Source of the DNA: a virus
Virus record (IMG/VR): IMGVR_UViG_3300028131_000823
Span: 140,978 to 204,977 of that record
Strand: one strand, 5' to 3'
Length of the DNA stretch: 64,000 nucleotides
The translations under genes and the position numbers were made by a program. Under the pieces are notes generated by a model. It was not told the DNA's origin. It did not search any database and saw nothing but the letters and a program-made list of their open reading frames with translations. Of this stretch, positions 24,073 through 32,995 are shown in pieces. Every line of letters starts with the position of its first letter. Within the stretch, counting starts at the first letter, position 1.

Positions 24073-24699
24073 ATGGTTTTTAGTCAACAAAACGAAAATT
24101 TACCTCTATTAGTTTCTACTTCTAAGACAAAAAAGTTTGCTTGGTTTAGAATGCCTAAGGTTGCAAGTAGTAGCATTAAAGAAAATTTAAAATCTTCAAT
24201 AAACGAAGACATAAAACTTAGACAAAGGTTAGAGTCAATAGACGTTAACGATAGTTATTTTAAATTCACATTTGTTAGAAACCCATGGGATAGAATAGCC
24301 AGTTGTTATAGAAATAAAATACAAAAAAGATGGAAAAATAGACCATCTCCTTCTTTAAAACAAAAAGGATTATTTTTTGAAAATAATAATTTAACTTTAA
24401 AGGAGTTTTTAATTATTTTAGAAAAAGAAGATAATAGATTCTATAATATACATTGGGCTCCTCAGGCAGTCATAGCCGATATGGATAAAATGGATTTTAT
24501 AGGTAAATTTGAAAACTTAGAAGAAGATTGGAAACATGTTTGTAAAAAAATAAAAATAGAACATACTAAATTACCGCATTTACTAAAAACTAAACCTGAA
24601 AATAAATCATATAGAGATTATTATTTAGACCAAGAATCTATTGATATTGTTTCAAGGATATATGCAGAAGAAATAAAAAGGTTTAATTATAAGTTTTAA
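24073..24699 (+). CDS. Sulfotransferase family 2-like protein
   Basis: 208 residues. FAWFRMPKVASSSIKENL is the PAPS 5'-phosphosulfate loop and FTFVRNPWDRIASCY the 3'-phosphate motif, as in the Sulfotransfer_2 family that includes chondroitin and HNK-1 type carbohydrate sulfotransferases. DFIGKFENLEEDW is also conserved in that family. Immediately followed by a second sulfotransferase sharing the same C-terminal ending (YYxxQESIDIVSRIY). Confidence 0.85.
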   Translation: MVFSQQNENLPLLVSTSKTKKFAWFRMPKVASSSIKENLKSSINEDIKLRQRLESIDVNDSYFKFTFVRNPWDRIASCYRNKIQKRWKNRPSPSLKQKGLFFENNNLTLKEFLIILEKEDNRFYNIHWAPQAVIADMDKMDFIGKFENLEEDWKHVCKKIKIEHTKLPHLLKTKPENKSYRDYYLDQESIDIVSRIYAEEIKRFNYKF

Positions 24700-24700
24700 G

Positions 24701-25375
24701 TTGTTAGTTTCACATCTACATAAATTTATTTATTTAAAAAGTAAAAAGACAGCAAGTACTTCGGTCGAAATATTTTTACAAAAATATTGTATAAATCCAA
24801 ATAAAATTAATAATTTTACTAGATTAGTAAAATCTAACAAAAATATTTTAAACTTAGATGAAAAAGAATCTGAAAATAAATATGGAATAGTAGGGTCAAG
24901 AGGTAATAAAATGCATATCGTTTCTAAAAAATGGTATAACCATAAACCATCGTTTGAATTAAAGAAAGATATCGGTGAAGATTTATTTAATAATTACTTA
25001 AAAATATGTAATGTAAGAAATCCATATGATTTGGCAGTTTCTATGTATGAATGGAAAAAAAGTCAAAATAATATTAAAGAATCTTTTAATGAATTTTTAT
25101 TAAATATAAAATGGCAAAATAAATTAAAATCAAACATAGACATTTGGTCAATTAATAAAAAATATGAATTTGAGTATATTAGATTTGAAAACTTAGAAGA
25201 AGACCTTTTAAATATTTTAAAAAAACTTAATATTAAGAAAAATTCTATAAATTTACAACATTATAAAAAAATGGATAGACTTCCATATCAAGAATATTAT
25301 AAAAATCAAGAATCTATTGATATTGTTTCAAGAATATATAAAAAAGAAATAGAATTATTTAATTATAAATTTTAA
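24701..25375 (+). CDS. Sulfotransferase family protein
   Basis: 224 residues, TTG start 1 nt after the upstream stop. KFIYLKSKKTASTSVEIFL and LKICNVRNPYDLAVSMYEW are the two PAPS motifs. The last ~30 residues (YYKNQESIDIVSRIY.KEI) almost repeat the end of the upstream sulfotransferase, so part of the gene arose by duplication or gene conversion. Acceptor unknown. Confidence 0.8.
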   Translation: MLVSHLHKFIYLKSKKTASTSVEIFLQKYCINPNKINNFTRLVKSNKNILNLDEKESENKYGIVGSRGNKMHIVSKKWYNHKPSFELKKDIGEDLFNNYLKICNVRNPYDLAVSMYEWKKSQNNIKESFNEFLLNIKWQNKLKSNIDIWSINKKYEFEYIRFENLEEDLLNILKKLNIKKNSINLQHYKKMDRLPYQEYYKNQESIDIVSRIYKKEIELFNYKF

Positions 25376-25406
25376 AACAAACTAAAAAATTACAATATAA
25401 CTTAAA

Positions 25407-26174
25407 ATGGCAGTATTTAAAAAAAAATTAAGTAAGGATTCAAAGGTTTTATTCTTAATTACATCATCGATTCATACTGTATGGGGAAATAATGAAATTG
25501 CAAGATTTTCTGAAACAATATCTACTATAAATAGCATTAATGCAAATTTTAATAATGCTGAAATATGGTTAATAGACGCTAGCTTTAAAAAAATAAGTGA
25601 CTATTTATTAAAATCATTACCTGAAAACGTAATACTGAAGACTTTTTTAGATGATAAAAATATAAAAAATTTTATGGTTGAAGCTGTAATATATTCAGCA
25701 AATATGATAAAAGCAGGTGTTTCTAAAGATCTTAAAAAAGATTTAAAATTAATATATGTAAAAAATAGAACGGAAAGTTATATTTTTAAAGATATTATTA
25801 CTAAAAATAGCCTATTAGGTTATGATAGAATCTTTAAACTATCTGGAAGATATGTATTATCTCCTAACTTTAGTGTAAAGCAGCATGATAAAAAAAATAA
25901 ATATGTTTTTTTAGAAAGTGTGGAAAGTAATCAAATAACACTTTCAATAGATAGACTATATAGATGCTTTTGTTGGAGCTTTGATGAATATTTATTAAAT
26001 AAAACTAGAAAAGCCTTTATAGAAATAGAAAAAGAAATTAAAGAAAGTTTTAATAATAGAAAATATGCAGACCTTGAACATTTTTTATATGATAAACTTA
26101 AAAAAGACGTGGTAGAAGTTAAAGAAATGGGTATTTTTGCAAACGTTGGAGAAAAAGGATATGTATACAGATAA
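25407..26174 (+). CDS. Putative glycosyltransferase with KLSGRY motif
   Basis: 255 residues. Contains VLFLITSSI, AEIWLIDAS and RIFKLSGRYVLSPNF. A second member at 28807-29565 has the same order (YIVDAS ... VKLSGRYNL). The KLSGRY pattern is one I associate with GT-A-like proteins in surface-polysaccharide loci. The gene is directly upstream of and overlaps the GT25-lysyl-hydroxylase gene, so it may act on the same acceptor. Confidence 0.6.
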   Translation: MAVFKKKLSKDSKVLFLITSSIHTVWGNNEIARFSETISTINSINANFNNAEIWLIDASFKKISDYLLKSLPENVILKTFLDDKNIKNFMVEAVIYSANMIKAGVSKDLKKDLKLIYVKNRTESYIFKDIITKNSLLGYDRIFKLSGRYVLSPNFSVKQHDKKNKYVFLESVESNQITLSIDRLYRCFCWSFDEYLLNKTRKAFIEIEKEIKESFNNRKYADLEHFLYDKLKKDVVEVKEMGIFANVGEKGYVYR

Positions 26175-27489
26175 AATAAAAAGCAAGGTAAATAAAATAA
26201 ATAAGGCTTTCGTTTTAAATTTAAACTCTAAAAACGAAAAGCTTAAAAATAAATTAAACAGTCTTAATATTCAATACAAGTTTAAGTGGGAAATTATAGT
26301 AGGCGTGAATGGAACAAGCACCGATATTAAGTGGAAGCCTTTTTCAACATGGAAATTAAAAGATCACCCTAATAATTGGTGGAATAGAGATATTAAAGAA
26401 GGAGAAATAGGTTGTGCAATAGGCCATTATCTTATGTGGAAGCAAGCATATGAAGAAGGACATGAACTTTGCATGTTTTTAGAAGAAGATTTTAACCCAA
26501 TACATTCATTAGAACATTTAGATTTAAGTGATTTACCAGAAAATGTAGATGGTTTTTATTTAGGCAGAAGCAAAGTAAATCCAAATGAAGTTGAAGAAGA
26601 GGTAGGAAGGAATTGGCTTAAAACAGGGTACAGTTACAATATGCAGTCATATTGTTTGACAAGAAGTGGCTTAGAAAAAATATTAAAATATGACTTCTTA
26701 AATAATATAATGCCAGTGGATGAGTTTTTACCAGCAACTTATATTAAACATCCTAGAAAAGATGTAGCAGACTTGTTTAAGCCAACTTTAAATTTTTATG
26801 CACATAAACGAGAACATATTACACAAACTTCAAACAAAAAAACTTCACAAACTGAAAATAGTAAACCTTTTAAAAAATATAAAATATTAGATGATTCTAA
26901 TTGGGATACATGGAAACAAAGATACTTAGATCCTATTATTCAACGAGGTGAATGGGATTTGATAGTAGATCACATTGGAGATGAAGTGTACGAGTTTCCC
27001 CTGTTTACTAAAACCTTCTGTGATGAAATTATTGCAATGACAGAAGAACTAAACAACTGGACACATGCAAGGCATAAATTCTATCCAACAACTGATGTTC
27101 TTTTACAAGACATTGGCATGAATAAAATATACGACAAGGTTTTAAATGAAATTATTAGACCAATGTCAATTCATATTTGGAAGCTTGAAGGTAAAGGTTG
27201 GGATAGATTAAATAACGAAAACTTTTTAGTTAAGTATTTACCAGATGCACAGTCACATTTAGCATTACACCATGATCACAGCCATTTAAGTCTTGTTGTA
27301 AAGTTAAATGATGAGTTTGATGGAGGTGGAACTTACTTTCCTAAATATAGTTTATTGTCAAATCCAGAGAGAGTAGGAACTGCAACAATTCATCCCGGTC
27401 AAATTACACATAGACATGGTGCAAGGCCAATTTATTCAGGTCGTAGATATATTACAGTCTCATTTATTAAACAAAATTCTAATATATAA
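26161..27489 (+). CDS. Bifunctional GT25 glycosyltransferase - procollagen-lysyl-hydroxylase-like 2OG oxygenase
   Basis: 442 residues from ATG 26161, preceded by AAAAAGGAT. Residues ~10-215 are GT25: KAFVLNLNSKNEKL, GEIGCAIGHYLMWKQAYEEG, CMFLEEDF. Residues ~250-442 resemble the C-terminal domain of animal lysyl hydroxylases (PLOD): LALHHDHSHLSLVVKLN with HxD ligands His370/Asp372, DGGGTYFPKY, HPGQITHRHGARP with distal ligand His419, and GRRYITVSF with 2-oxoglutarate ligand Arg429, exactly 10 residues after the His as in PLOD. Two collagen-like fibre genes follow. Likely role: hydroxylate lysine in X-Lys-Gly and glycosylate the product. The role is inferred. Confidence 0.85.
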   Translation: MYTDKIKSKVNKINKAFVLNLNSKNEKLKNKLNSLNIQYKFKWEIIVGVNGTSTDIKWKPFSTWKLKDHPNNWWNRDIKEGEIGCAIGHYLMWKQAYEEGHELCMFLEEDFNPIHSLEHLDLSDLPENVDGFYLGRSKVNPNEVEEEVGRNWLKTGYSYNMQSYCLTRSGLEKILKYDFLNNIMPVDEFLPATYIKHPRKDVADLFKPTLNFYAHKREHITQTSNKKTSQTENSKPFKKYKILDDSNWDTWKQRYLDPIIQRGEWDLIVDHIGDEVYEFPLFTKTFCDEIIAMTEELNNWTHARHKFYPTTDVLLQDIGMNKIYDKVLNEIIRPMSIHIWKLEGKGWDRLNNENFLVKYLPDAQSHLALHHDHSHLSLVVKLNDEFDGGGTYFPKYSLLSNPERVGTATIHPGQITHRHGARPIYSGRRYITVSFIKQNSNI

Positions 27490-27515
27490 TTAAATTATAA
27501 AAAAAAAAAATTAAA

Positions 27516-28250
27516 ATGGAATTAGAAAAGCCCTTAAATGCTGTAAATAGATTTATATACGATGAAGATACTAATATCATAGGAGACAATATGCCAACAA
27601 CTCCTGCACAGGGTATAGACAAATCAGGTTTTCAAACAGGCCTTTTAGCACATACTATTGGAAAAATATACAAGATTTGGTTTTATGATTTAAGCCAAGG
27701 CAATTGGATTGATTATGGACAAAGTACAACTGATCAAAGAAGTTTAACGCTTCCTTGGTTAACAAATTATGATAAAGTATTTTTTGAAGCTATTAATCCT
27801 GTAGTTGCACAAGAATTAAGAATTGTTGGTTTAACCGGTAGTATTGTAGTAGATGGAGATCCAAGCGATGGCATCGATAATGAAAATACCCTTTTTCAAA
27901 ATGGAAACGCTGATCCTGCTGGTACTTCTATAATTTCAACACCTGGTCCTTCGGGTCCACAAGGTCCTTCGGGTCCAAGTATTTCTTCAACATTTCTTGA
28001 AGACGATAATGGCAATTTAATACCTACTGCAGATGTTCAATACAATTTAGGTAATGTTAACTTTAGAATTCAAGATATATTTACTCAAAATCTTTCAACT
28101 GGTGATATTAATTTAAATAACGAAGGTAGGCAAAATGAAGTTGATGGAACATCAGGCCATTGGTCAATTCAAGAAGGTGCAAATGATTTATTTCTTATTA
28201 ATAGAAATACTGGTGAAAAGTTTAAATTTAATTTATCAAAAATAGATTAG
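27516..28250 (+). CDS. Fibre protein with short collagen-like stretch
   Basis: 244 residues. Starts MELEKPLNAVNRFIYDEDT, matching the N-terminus of the longer fibre at 29595. A short Gly-X-Y segment (GPSGPQGPSGPS, near residue 148) has no lysine. The last ~50 residues (GDINLNNEGRQNEVDG..., DLFLINRNTGEKFKF) form a phage fibre C-terminal module, nearly identical to that of the longer fibre. Likely a virion surface fibre or its base. Immediately downstream of the lysyl-hydroxylase fusion. Confidence 0.8.
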   Translation: MELEKPLNAVNRFIYDEDTNIIGDNMPTTPAQGIDKSGFQTGLLAHTIGKIYKIWFYDLSQGNWIDYGQSTTDQRSLTLPWLTNYDKVFFEAINPVVAQELRIVGLTGSIVVDGDPSDGIDNENTLFQNGNADPAGTSIISTPGPSGPQGPSGPSISSTFLEDDNGNLIPTADVQYNLGNVNFRIQDIFTQNLSTGDINLNNEGRQNEVDGTSGHWSIQEGANDLFLINRNTGEKFKFNLSKID

Positions 28251-28810
28251 TGATTAAGCTTAAAAATTGGAAACATTTTATAGACTGTTGCAAGTATTAT
28301 AACTATATTATAGTTAGTGGGCCTCAACGTTCTGGAACAACATATGTTGCAAAGGAAGTAGCCTTTGAATTAGAATATGAACATGTTGATGAATTTAAAC
28401 ACGGTATTGCAAGATTTGAAAAAATGTTAAGTTTTATTGAAAATAAACCTAAGGTAATTCAAGCGCCTGCATTATCTCATAAGTTACATAAAATTATAAA
28501 TAAAAAAACATTAGTAGTTTTTATGATGAGGAATAACCATGATATATCTTTAAGCGAAGATAGAATAGGGTGGAATGATAAACACGCTAAGACTGAATTT
28601 GTTAAATACAAAGAACAATTTCATGAAAACATTGAAAGAATAAATGACTTTAAAAGAAGTGCACCAATGAAGAAATGGATATGGAAAAGGCATCAAAAAA
28701 GTAAGATGCAAATTGATCATTTAGAACTTCCTTTTGAATTTATTTCACAGAGTAAAGGCTATATCACTAAAAAAGACAGGGTAAATTTTAAGAAAAAACA
28801 AACAAAATGA
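28250..28810 (+). CDS. Sulfotransferase-like protein
   Basis: 186 residues, GTG start overlapping the fibre stop. IIVSGPQRSGTTYVAKEVA is a PAPS-type P-loop; LVVFMMRNNHDISLSED takes the place of the 3'-phosphate motif. Located between two collagen-like fibre genes, so those fibres are plausible acceptors. A small kinase is the main alternative, but RSGTT fits sulfotransferases better. Confidence 0.65.
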   Translation: MIKLKNWKHFIDCCKYYNYIIVSGPQRSGTTYVAKEVAFELEYEHVDEFKHGIARFEKMLSFIENKPKVIQAPALSHKLHKIINKKTLVVFMMRNNHDISLSEDRIGWNDKHAKTEFVKYKEQFHENIERINDFKRSAPMKKWIWKRHQKSKMQIDHLELPFEFISQSKGYITKKDRVNFKKKQTK

Positions 28811-29565
28811 AGCCAGTTTTTATTATAGGTTCAGTTTTAATACCAAATTCAGGTAGATTTGATTATACTAAAAACCGAAGTTATTTTTCAGACAGAGAAA
28901 GATATTCACACACAACATTTGCTATTAATTCTATTTATGCAATTTATCCAAATGCTAAAGTATACATAGTTGATGCATCTTTAGATACTGAAGCTGCGGG
29001 TGAATTATTATTTCAATATGAACATTTATGGAAAGCTAAAGATCTAGAATGTATAAGACTTGCAGAGGTAGATGCACAAAAAACAGTTATTTTAAATACT
29101 CATGAAAATAAGTCATACTGTGAAGCATTGTTATATTCTATATTTTTAAAAAATTATAAAGATAAATTAAAAAAATACGATTATATAGTAAAGCTCTCAG
29201 GCAGATATAATTTAACTGAGAATTGTAAAACTAATTTAATAAACAAAAGTGATGTTTATTTTAAAAAAATATGGAATGCTCCTAATCCAGATAAAGAACA
29301 CTGGGCCTATAAAGACTTAATGATACCTGGTCAAGAACCTTGGGAAATGAATTGGACTCCTAGCTTTTGTTTTGCATTTGGTATTAATAGACTTGAAGAA
29401 TTTGTAGACTTTTGGAATTTTGTTTTAGAAAACACTAAAGAAACTGATAGAAGCTGTGAAAGACTAATTCAATATTGGCTTTGGAAAAATAACTTAACAC
29501 CTAAGGAATTAAGTTGGAAAATATTAGCATTTACTGGAGACAACGGTAGATTGTGGTATTGGTAG
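28807..29565 (+). CDS. Putative glycosyltransferase with KLSGRY motif
   Basis: 252 residues, paralogous to 25407-26174: AKVYIVDAS, then YDYIVKLSGRYNL. It ends GDNGRLWYW. Sits directly upstream of the long collagen-like fibre. Predicted sugar transferase; specificity unknown. Confidence 0.6.
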   Translation: MKPVFIIGSVLIPNSGRFDYTKNRSYFSDRERYSHTTFAINSIYAIYPNAKVYIVDASLDTEAAGELLFQYEHLWKAKDLECIRLAEVDAQKTVILNTHENKSYCEALLYSIFLKNYKDKLKKYDYIVKLSGRYNLTENCKTNLINKSDVYFKKIWNAPNPDKEHWAYKDLMIPGQEPWEMNWTPSFCFAFGINRLEEFVDFWNFVLENTKETDRSCERLIQYWLWKNNLTPKELSWKILAFTGDNGRLWYW

Positions 29566-29567
29566 TT

Positions 29568-29577
29568 GATATATAAA
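29568..29577 (+). promoter_or_regulatory. Late-type promoter box (GATATATAAA)
   Basis: 18 bp before the ATG of the long collagen-like fibre; last base differs from the GATATATAAT consensus. Confidence 0.4.
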
Positions 29578-29594
29578 AGAAAAACAATTTTATT

Positions 29595-31166
29595 ATGGAA
29601 TTACAAAACCCTTTAAACAAACCAAATAGGTTTGCATATGGAAAAGATGTCACTATTATTAATGATAATCCACCCGCAGATCAAACTTTTGGTGTACATA
29701 AATCAGCAGAACAAAGCGGTATCTCAGTGACTTTAGAAGAAAGTCATTTTATGATATGGAAACTAGAAAATGGAATATATGTTGAATTTGGAGAAGTTAA
29801 TCAAAAATCAGCTATTGTATTAGGTTGGACAGATGGTGTAGATGGATATTACTTTCAATCTCTAACACCAACTCCTAAATTAGAAATTAGAATTACAGGT
29901 GTTGCAGGAAATATAATTGTTGATTCAGACCCTAGTGATGGTATAGGTGAAGGATCAGCTGATCTTTTATCATTTAATGGACAAATTAACCAAGGAAGCG
30001 TTGGGCAAATTGGAAAGCTAGGAGAAAAAGGAGATAAAGGTGATAAAGGTGAAGCAGGTGGTTATGCAACATCATTTGATGGTCCACACTCTCTCGGTGA
30101 TGATAGAAGTCCAACTGCAGATTTAGGTACAGTAACAGTAGATACTGATTTATCATATCAAAGTGGTGATTATATTTTAATATCTATGGTTGCAAGACCA
30201 GATAGTTTTGATATTGCAAGAGTAACTTCATATGATAGTTCTACTGGTGTAATGTCTTTTGATAACCTTTATCAAAGTACATCGGATTCAGAAAGCACGG
30301 ATTGGAATATTAATTTAACAGGTCTGCAAGGTCAAAAAGGTGAAGATGCTAGTTATATGACATCATTTGATGGTCCACACTCTCTCGGTGATGATAGAAG
30401 TCCAACTGCAGATTTAGGTACAGTAACAGTAGATACTGGCTTATCATATCAAGGAGGTGAATATGTTTTAATATCTATGGTTGCAAGACCGGATAGTTTT
30501 GATATTGCAAGAGTAACTTCATATGATAGTTCTACTGGTGTAATGTCTTTTGATAACCTTTATCAAAGTACATCAGATTCAGAATCAACTGATTGGAATA
30601 TTAATTTAACTGGTATACAAGGTGAAAAAGGAGATAAAGGCGAAGCTGGCGAAGCTGGCGTTATTGGAGTTGATGGAGCTAAAGGAGATAAAGGAGATCA
30701 AGGTGCAATGGGTATCCCAGGTTTAACAGGTCAAGCTGGACAAGATGGTACAGGATTTGATGGTGCTAAAGGTGAAAAAGGAGAAGCTGGACTTGATGGT
30801 ACTGCTGCAAATCAAGGACAAAAAGGAGATAAAGGTGATTCTTCTGACATGGGAGGTACAATGACTGCATCTATTATACCAGACGCAAATGAACAATATG
30901 ATTTAGGAAGTGCTGAATATAAAATCAGACACCTTTTCTTATCTGATAATTCAATGTACATTGGAGACACTTGGATTAAGGCTGAAGGAGATCAGATTAA
31001 AACTCCTAATTTATTAGTAGGTGATATTAATTTAAATAACGAAGGTAGACAAAATGAGGTTGATGGAACTTCAGGTCACTGGTCAATTCAAGAAGGAAGC
31101 GACGATTTATTTTTAATTAATAGAAATACTGGTAAAAAGTATAAGTTTAATCTTACAGAAATGTAA
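29595..31166 (+). CDS. Long collagen-like fibre protein with X-Lys-Gly triplets
   Basis: 523 residues. N-terminal module MELQNPLNKPNRFAYGKD is shared with 27516. Gly-X-Y blocks (e.g. GEKGDKGDKGEAG, GAKGDKGDQGAMGIPG) flank two copies of a ~97-residue globular repeat (FDGPHSLGDDRSPTADLG...). About a dozen X-Lys-Gly triplets put Lys in the Y position, the sequence lysyl hydroxylases modify. A fibre module (IIPDANEQYDLGSAEYKIRH) precedes the common C-terminal NLNNEGRQNEVDGTSG module. Expected in the tail or head fibres; likely substrate of the GT25-hydroxylase fusion. Confidence 0.88.
   Translation: MELQNPLNKPNRFAYGKDVTIINDNPPADQTFGVHKSAEQSGISVTLEESHFMIWKLENGIYVEFGEVNQKSAIVLGWTDGVDGYYFQSLTPTPKLEIRITGVAGNIIVDSDPSDGIGEGSADLLSFNGQINQGSVGQIGKLGEKGDKGDKGEAGGYATSFDGPHSLGDDRSPTADLGTVTVDTDLSYQSGDYILISMVARPDSFDIARVTSYDSSTGVMSFDNLYQSTSDSESTDWNINLTGLQGQKGEDASYMTSFDGPHSLGDDRSPTADLGTVTVDTGLSYQGGEYVLISMVARPDSFDIARVTSYDSSTGVMSFDNLYQSTSDSESTDWNINLTGIQGEKGDKGEAGEAGVIGVDGAKGDKGDQGAMGIPGLTGQAGQDGTGFDGAKGEKGEAGLDGTAANQGQKGDKGDSSDMGGTMTASIIPDANEQYDLGSAEYKIRHLFLSDNSMYIGDTWIKAEGDQIKTPNLLVGDINLNNEGRQNEVDGTSGHWSIQEGSDDLFLINRNTGKKYKFNLTEM
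30071..30615 (+). repeat. Tandem duplication within the fibre gene (291-bp period)
   Basis: The sequence beginning ATCATTTGATGGTCCACAC occurs at 30071 and again at 30362; the copies are nearly identical for ~250 bp. The high DNA identity shows a recent duplication or ongoing recombination. Confidence 0.9.
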
Positions 31167-31184
31167 AATAATTAAAACAGAATT

Positions 31185-31212
31185 AAAGGGCCCCTTAGTG
31201 GCCCTTTTTATT
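31185..31212 (+). terminator. Intrinsic terminator after the fibre gene
   Basis: AAAGGGCC (31185-31192) pairs with GGCCCTTT (31200-31207) around a 7-nt loop, followed by TTTATTTT. It closes the fibre operon. Confidence 0.85.
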
Positions 31213-31256
31213 TTAATATATAATAAAACAAATCTTTTTAAAAACATATAAGTAGT

Positions 31257-31952
31257 ATGATGAGAATGCACAGAACTGTAATTTTAAATTCTTTAGCAGA
31301 AAAAATAAAAGCGCAGAATTATTTAGAAATAGGGTTACAATACCCTGCGATGAACTATAATCACATAAAGGTAAAAACAAAAAACTCAGTAGATCCAGGG
31401 TACGATATTGAAAAATACTATCAGCACAATACAGACACTAGGAATCAAGCTACACATAAATTTGAGTCTGATGTTTTTTTTAAAAAATTAGAAGATGGAG
31501 AATTTAAAGAGTTTAAAAAAGATCATAAATGGGATTTAATATTTATAGATGGTTTACATTTAGCAGATCAGGTTTGGCGAGATGTAATGAATTCTTTAAA
31601 TCATTTAGCAGATGGAGGAGTTATTGTTATGCATGATTGTAATCCTTTTCAATATAGCAATAAATGGGAAAGAGTTATAGAAGATCAACATAATAGTGGA
31701 TGGAATGGCACTACATGGAAAGCAATGTATAGGCTTAGGACTTCAACGCCAGATTTAGCAGTTTGTACTATTAATACAGACGAAGGTTTAGGTATAGTAA
31801 TGAAGGGTAAGCAAGAATGTGCTCCTTTAAATAATCCATTTTTCGAATATAGAGTATTTGAAAAAGACCTAGATCGTGCATTAAATCTTAAACGTTCTTG
31901 GAATTCATTTAAAGAATGGTTTGCAAAGAATAATTCTAGATGGAATCCATGA
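31257..31952 (+). CDS. Class I SAM-dependent methyltransferase
   Basis: 231 residues; the start could be ATG 31260 (MRMH). YLEIGLQYPAMNY is motif I, WDLIFIDGLHLADQVWRDV is motif II with the acidic residue, and GGVIVMHDCNP is motif III, as in the Methyltransf_24 family. It overlaps rfbB by 4 nt, so it may methylate a deoxysugar made from dTDP-glucose. Confidence 0.8.
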   Translation: MMRMHRTVILNSLAEKIKAQNYLEIGLQYPAMNYNHIKVKTKNSVDPGYDIEKYYQHNTDTRNQATHKFESDVFFKKLEDGEFKEFKKDHKWDLIFIDGLHLADQVWRDVMNSLNHLADGGVIVMHDCNPFQYSNKWERVIEDQHNSGWNGTTWKAMYRLRTSTPDLAVCTINTDEGLGIVMKGKQECAPLNNPFFEYRVFEKDLDRALNLKRSWNSFKEWFAKNNSRWNP

Positions 31953-32995
31953 ATAAAACAATATTAATTACAGGAGGTGCTGGTTTTATTGGATCCCATC
32001 TTGTAAGAAGGATGATTAATAACTATCCAAACTATCACATTGTTAACTTAGATAAATTAACATATGCTGGTAATTTAAACAACTTAAAGGACGTTGAAGA
32101 TAAACTTAATTACACATTTATTAAAGCAGATATCGTAGATGCTGACGCGTTAAGTGAAATATTTACTACTTATGATTTTGATGGAGTAATTCATTTAGCA
32201 GCAGAATCACATGTTGATAGAAGTATTACAAATCCAAATGAATTTATAATGACAAATGTTATAGGTACATTAAACCTATTAAATGAATGTAAAAATAATT
32301 GGCAAGATAAAAAAGATAGAATTTTTTATCACGTTTCTACCGATGAGGTTTATGGAAGTTTAGGAGATGTTGGAATGTTTACTGAAGAAACTACATATGA
32401 TCCAAGAAGTCCATACTCTGCATCAAAGGCAAGCTCAGACCATATTGTTAGAGCATATTATCATACATTTGATTTACCTATTAAAATTTCAAACTGTAGT
32501 AATAATTATGGCAGCTATCAATTTCCTGAAAAATTATTGCCATTAATGATTAATAATATTAAGAATGGAAAAGATTTACCAGTTTATGGTAAAGGTGAAA
32601 ACATTAGAGATTGGTTATGGGTTGAAGATCATGCTGCTGCTATAGATTTAATTTATCATAAAGGTGCAATTGGAGAAACTTATAATATTGGAGGACATAA
32701 TGAATGGACTAATATAGATTTAGTGCATAGTTTATGTGATATAATGGATAAGAAATTAGGTAATGGTGAGAGGACTTCTAAAAAATTAATTAAATTTGTA
32801 AAAGATAGAGCAGGTCACGATTTAAGATATGCAATAGATGCAAGTAAATTAGAAGTAGATTTAGGTTGGGTACCTTCTATTCAATTTGAAGAAGGACTTG
32901 AAAAAACAGTTGATTGGTATTTAGAAAATACTGAATGGTTAGATAGCGTCACATCTGGAGACTATGTTAATTATTATAAAAAACAATACAATTAG
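31949..32995 (+). CDS. rfbB: dTDP-glucose 4,6-dehydratase
   Basis: 348 residues from ATG 31949 (overlap ATGA with the upstream gene; ATG 31940 is also possible). ILITGGAGFIGSHLVRR binds NAD; HLAAESHVDRSI, VSTDEVYG (Thr-Asp-Glu catalytic trio), and YSASKASSD (YxxxK) are diagnostic of RmlB. It makes dTDP-4-keto-6-deoxyglucose. The next gene is rfbA, but no rfbC or rfbD is visible, so the final sugar is either made with host enzymes or is not rhamnose. Confidence 0.95.
   Translation: MNKTILITGGAGFIGSHLVRRMINNYPNYHIVNLDKLTYAGNLNNLKDVEDKLNYTFIKADIVDADALSEIFTTYDFDGVIHLAAESHVDRSITNPNEFIMTNVIGTLNLLNECKNNWQDKKDRIFYHVSTDEVYGSLGDVGMFTEETTYDPRSPYSASKASSDHIVRAYYHTFDLPIKISNCSNNYGSYQFPEKLLPLMINNIKNGKDLPVYGKGENIRDWLWVEDHAAAIDLIYHKGAIGETYNIGGHNEWTNIDLVHSLCDIMDKKLGNGERTSKKLIKFVKDRAGHDLRYAIDASKLEVDLGWVPSIQFEEGLEKTVDWYLENTEWLDSVTSGDYVNYYKKQYN

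Noticed and set aside
24073-25375. The two adjacent sulfotransferase genes as one gene broken by a frameshift
   Set aside because: Each has its own complete pair of PAPS motifs and its own C-terminal end; the shared ending shows duplication, not disruption.
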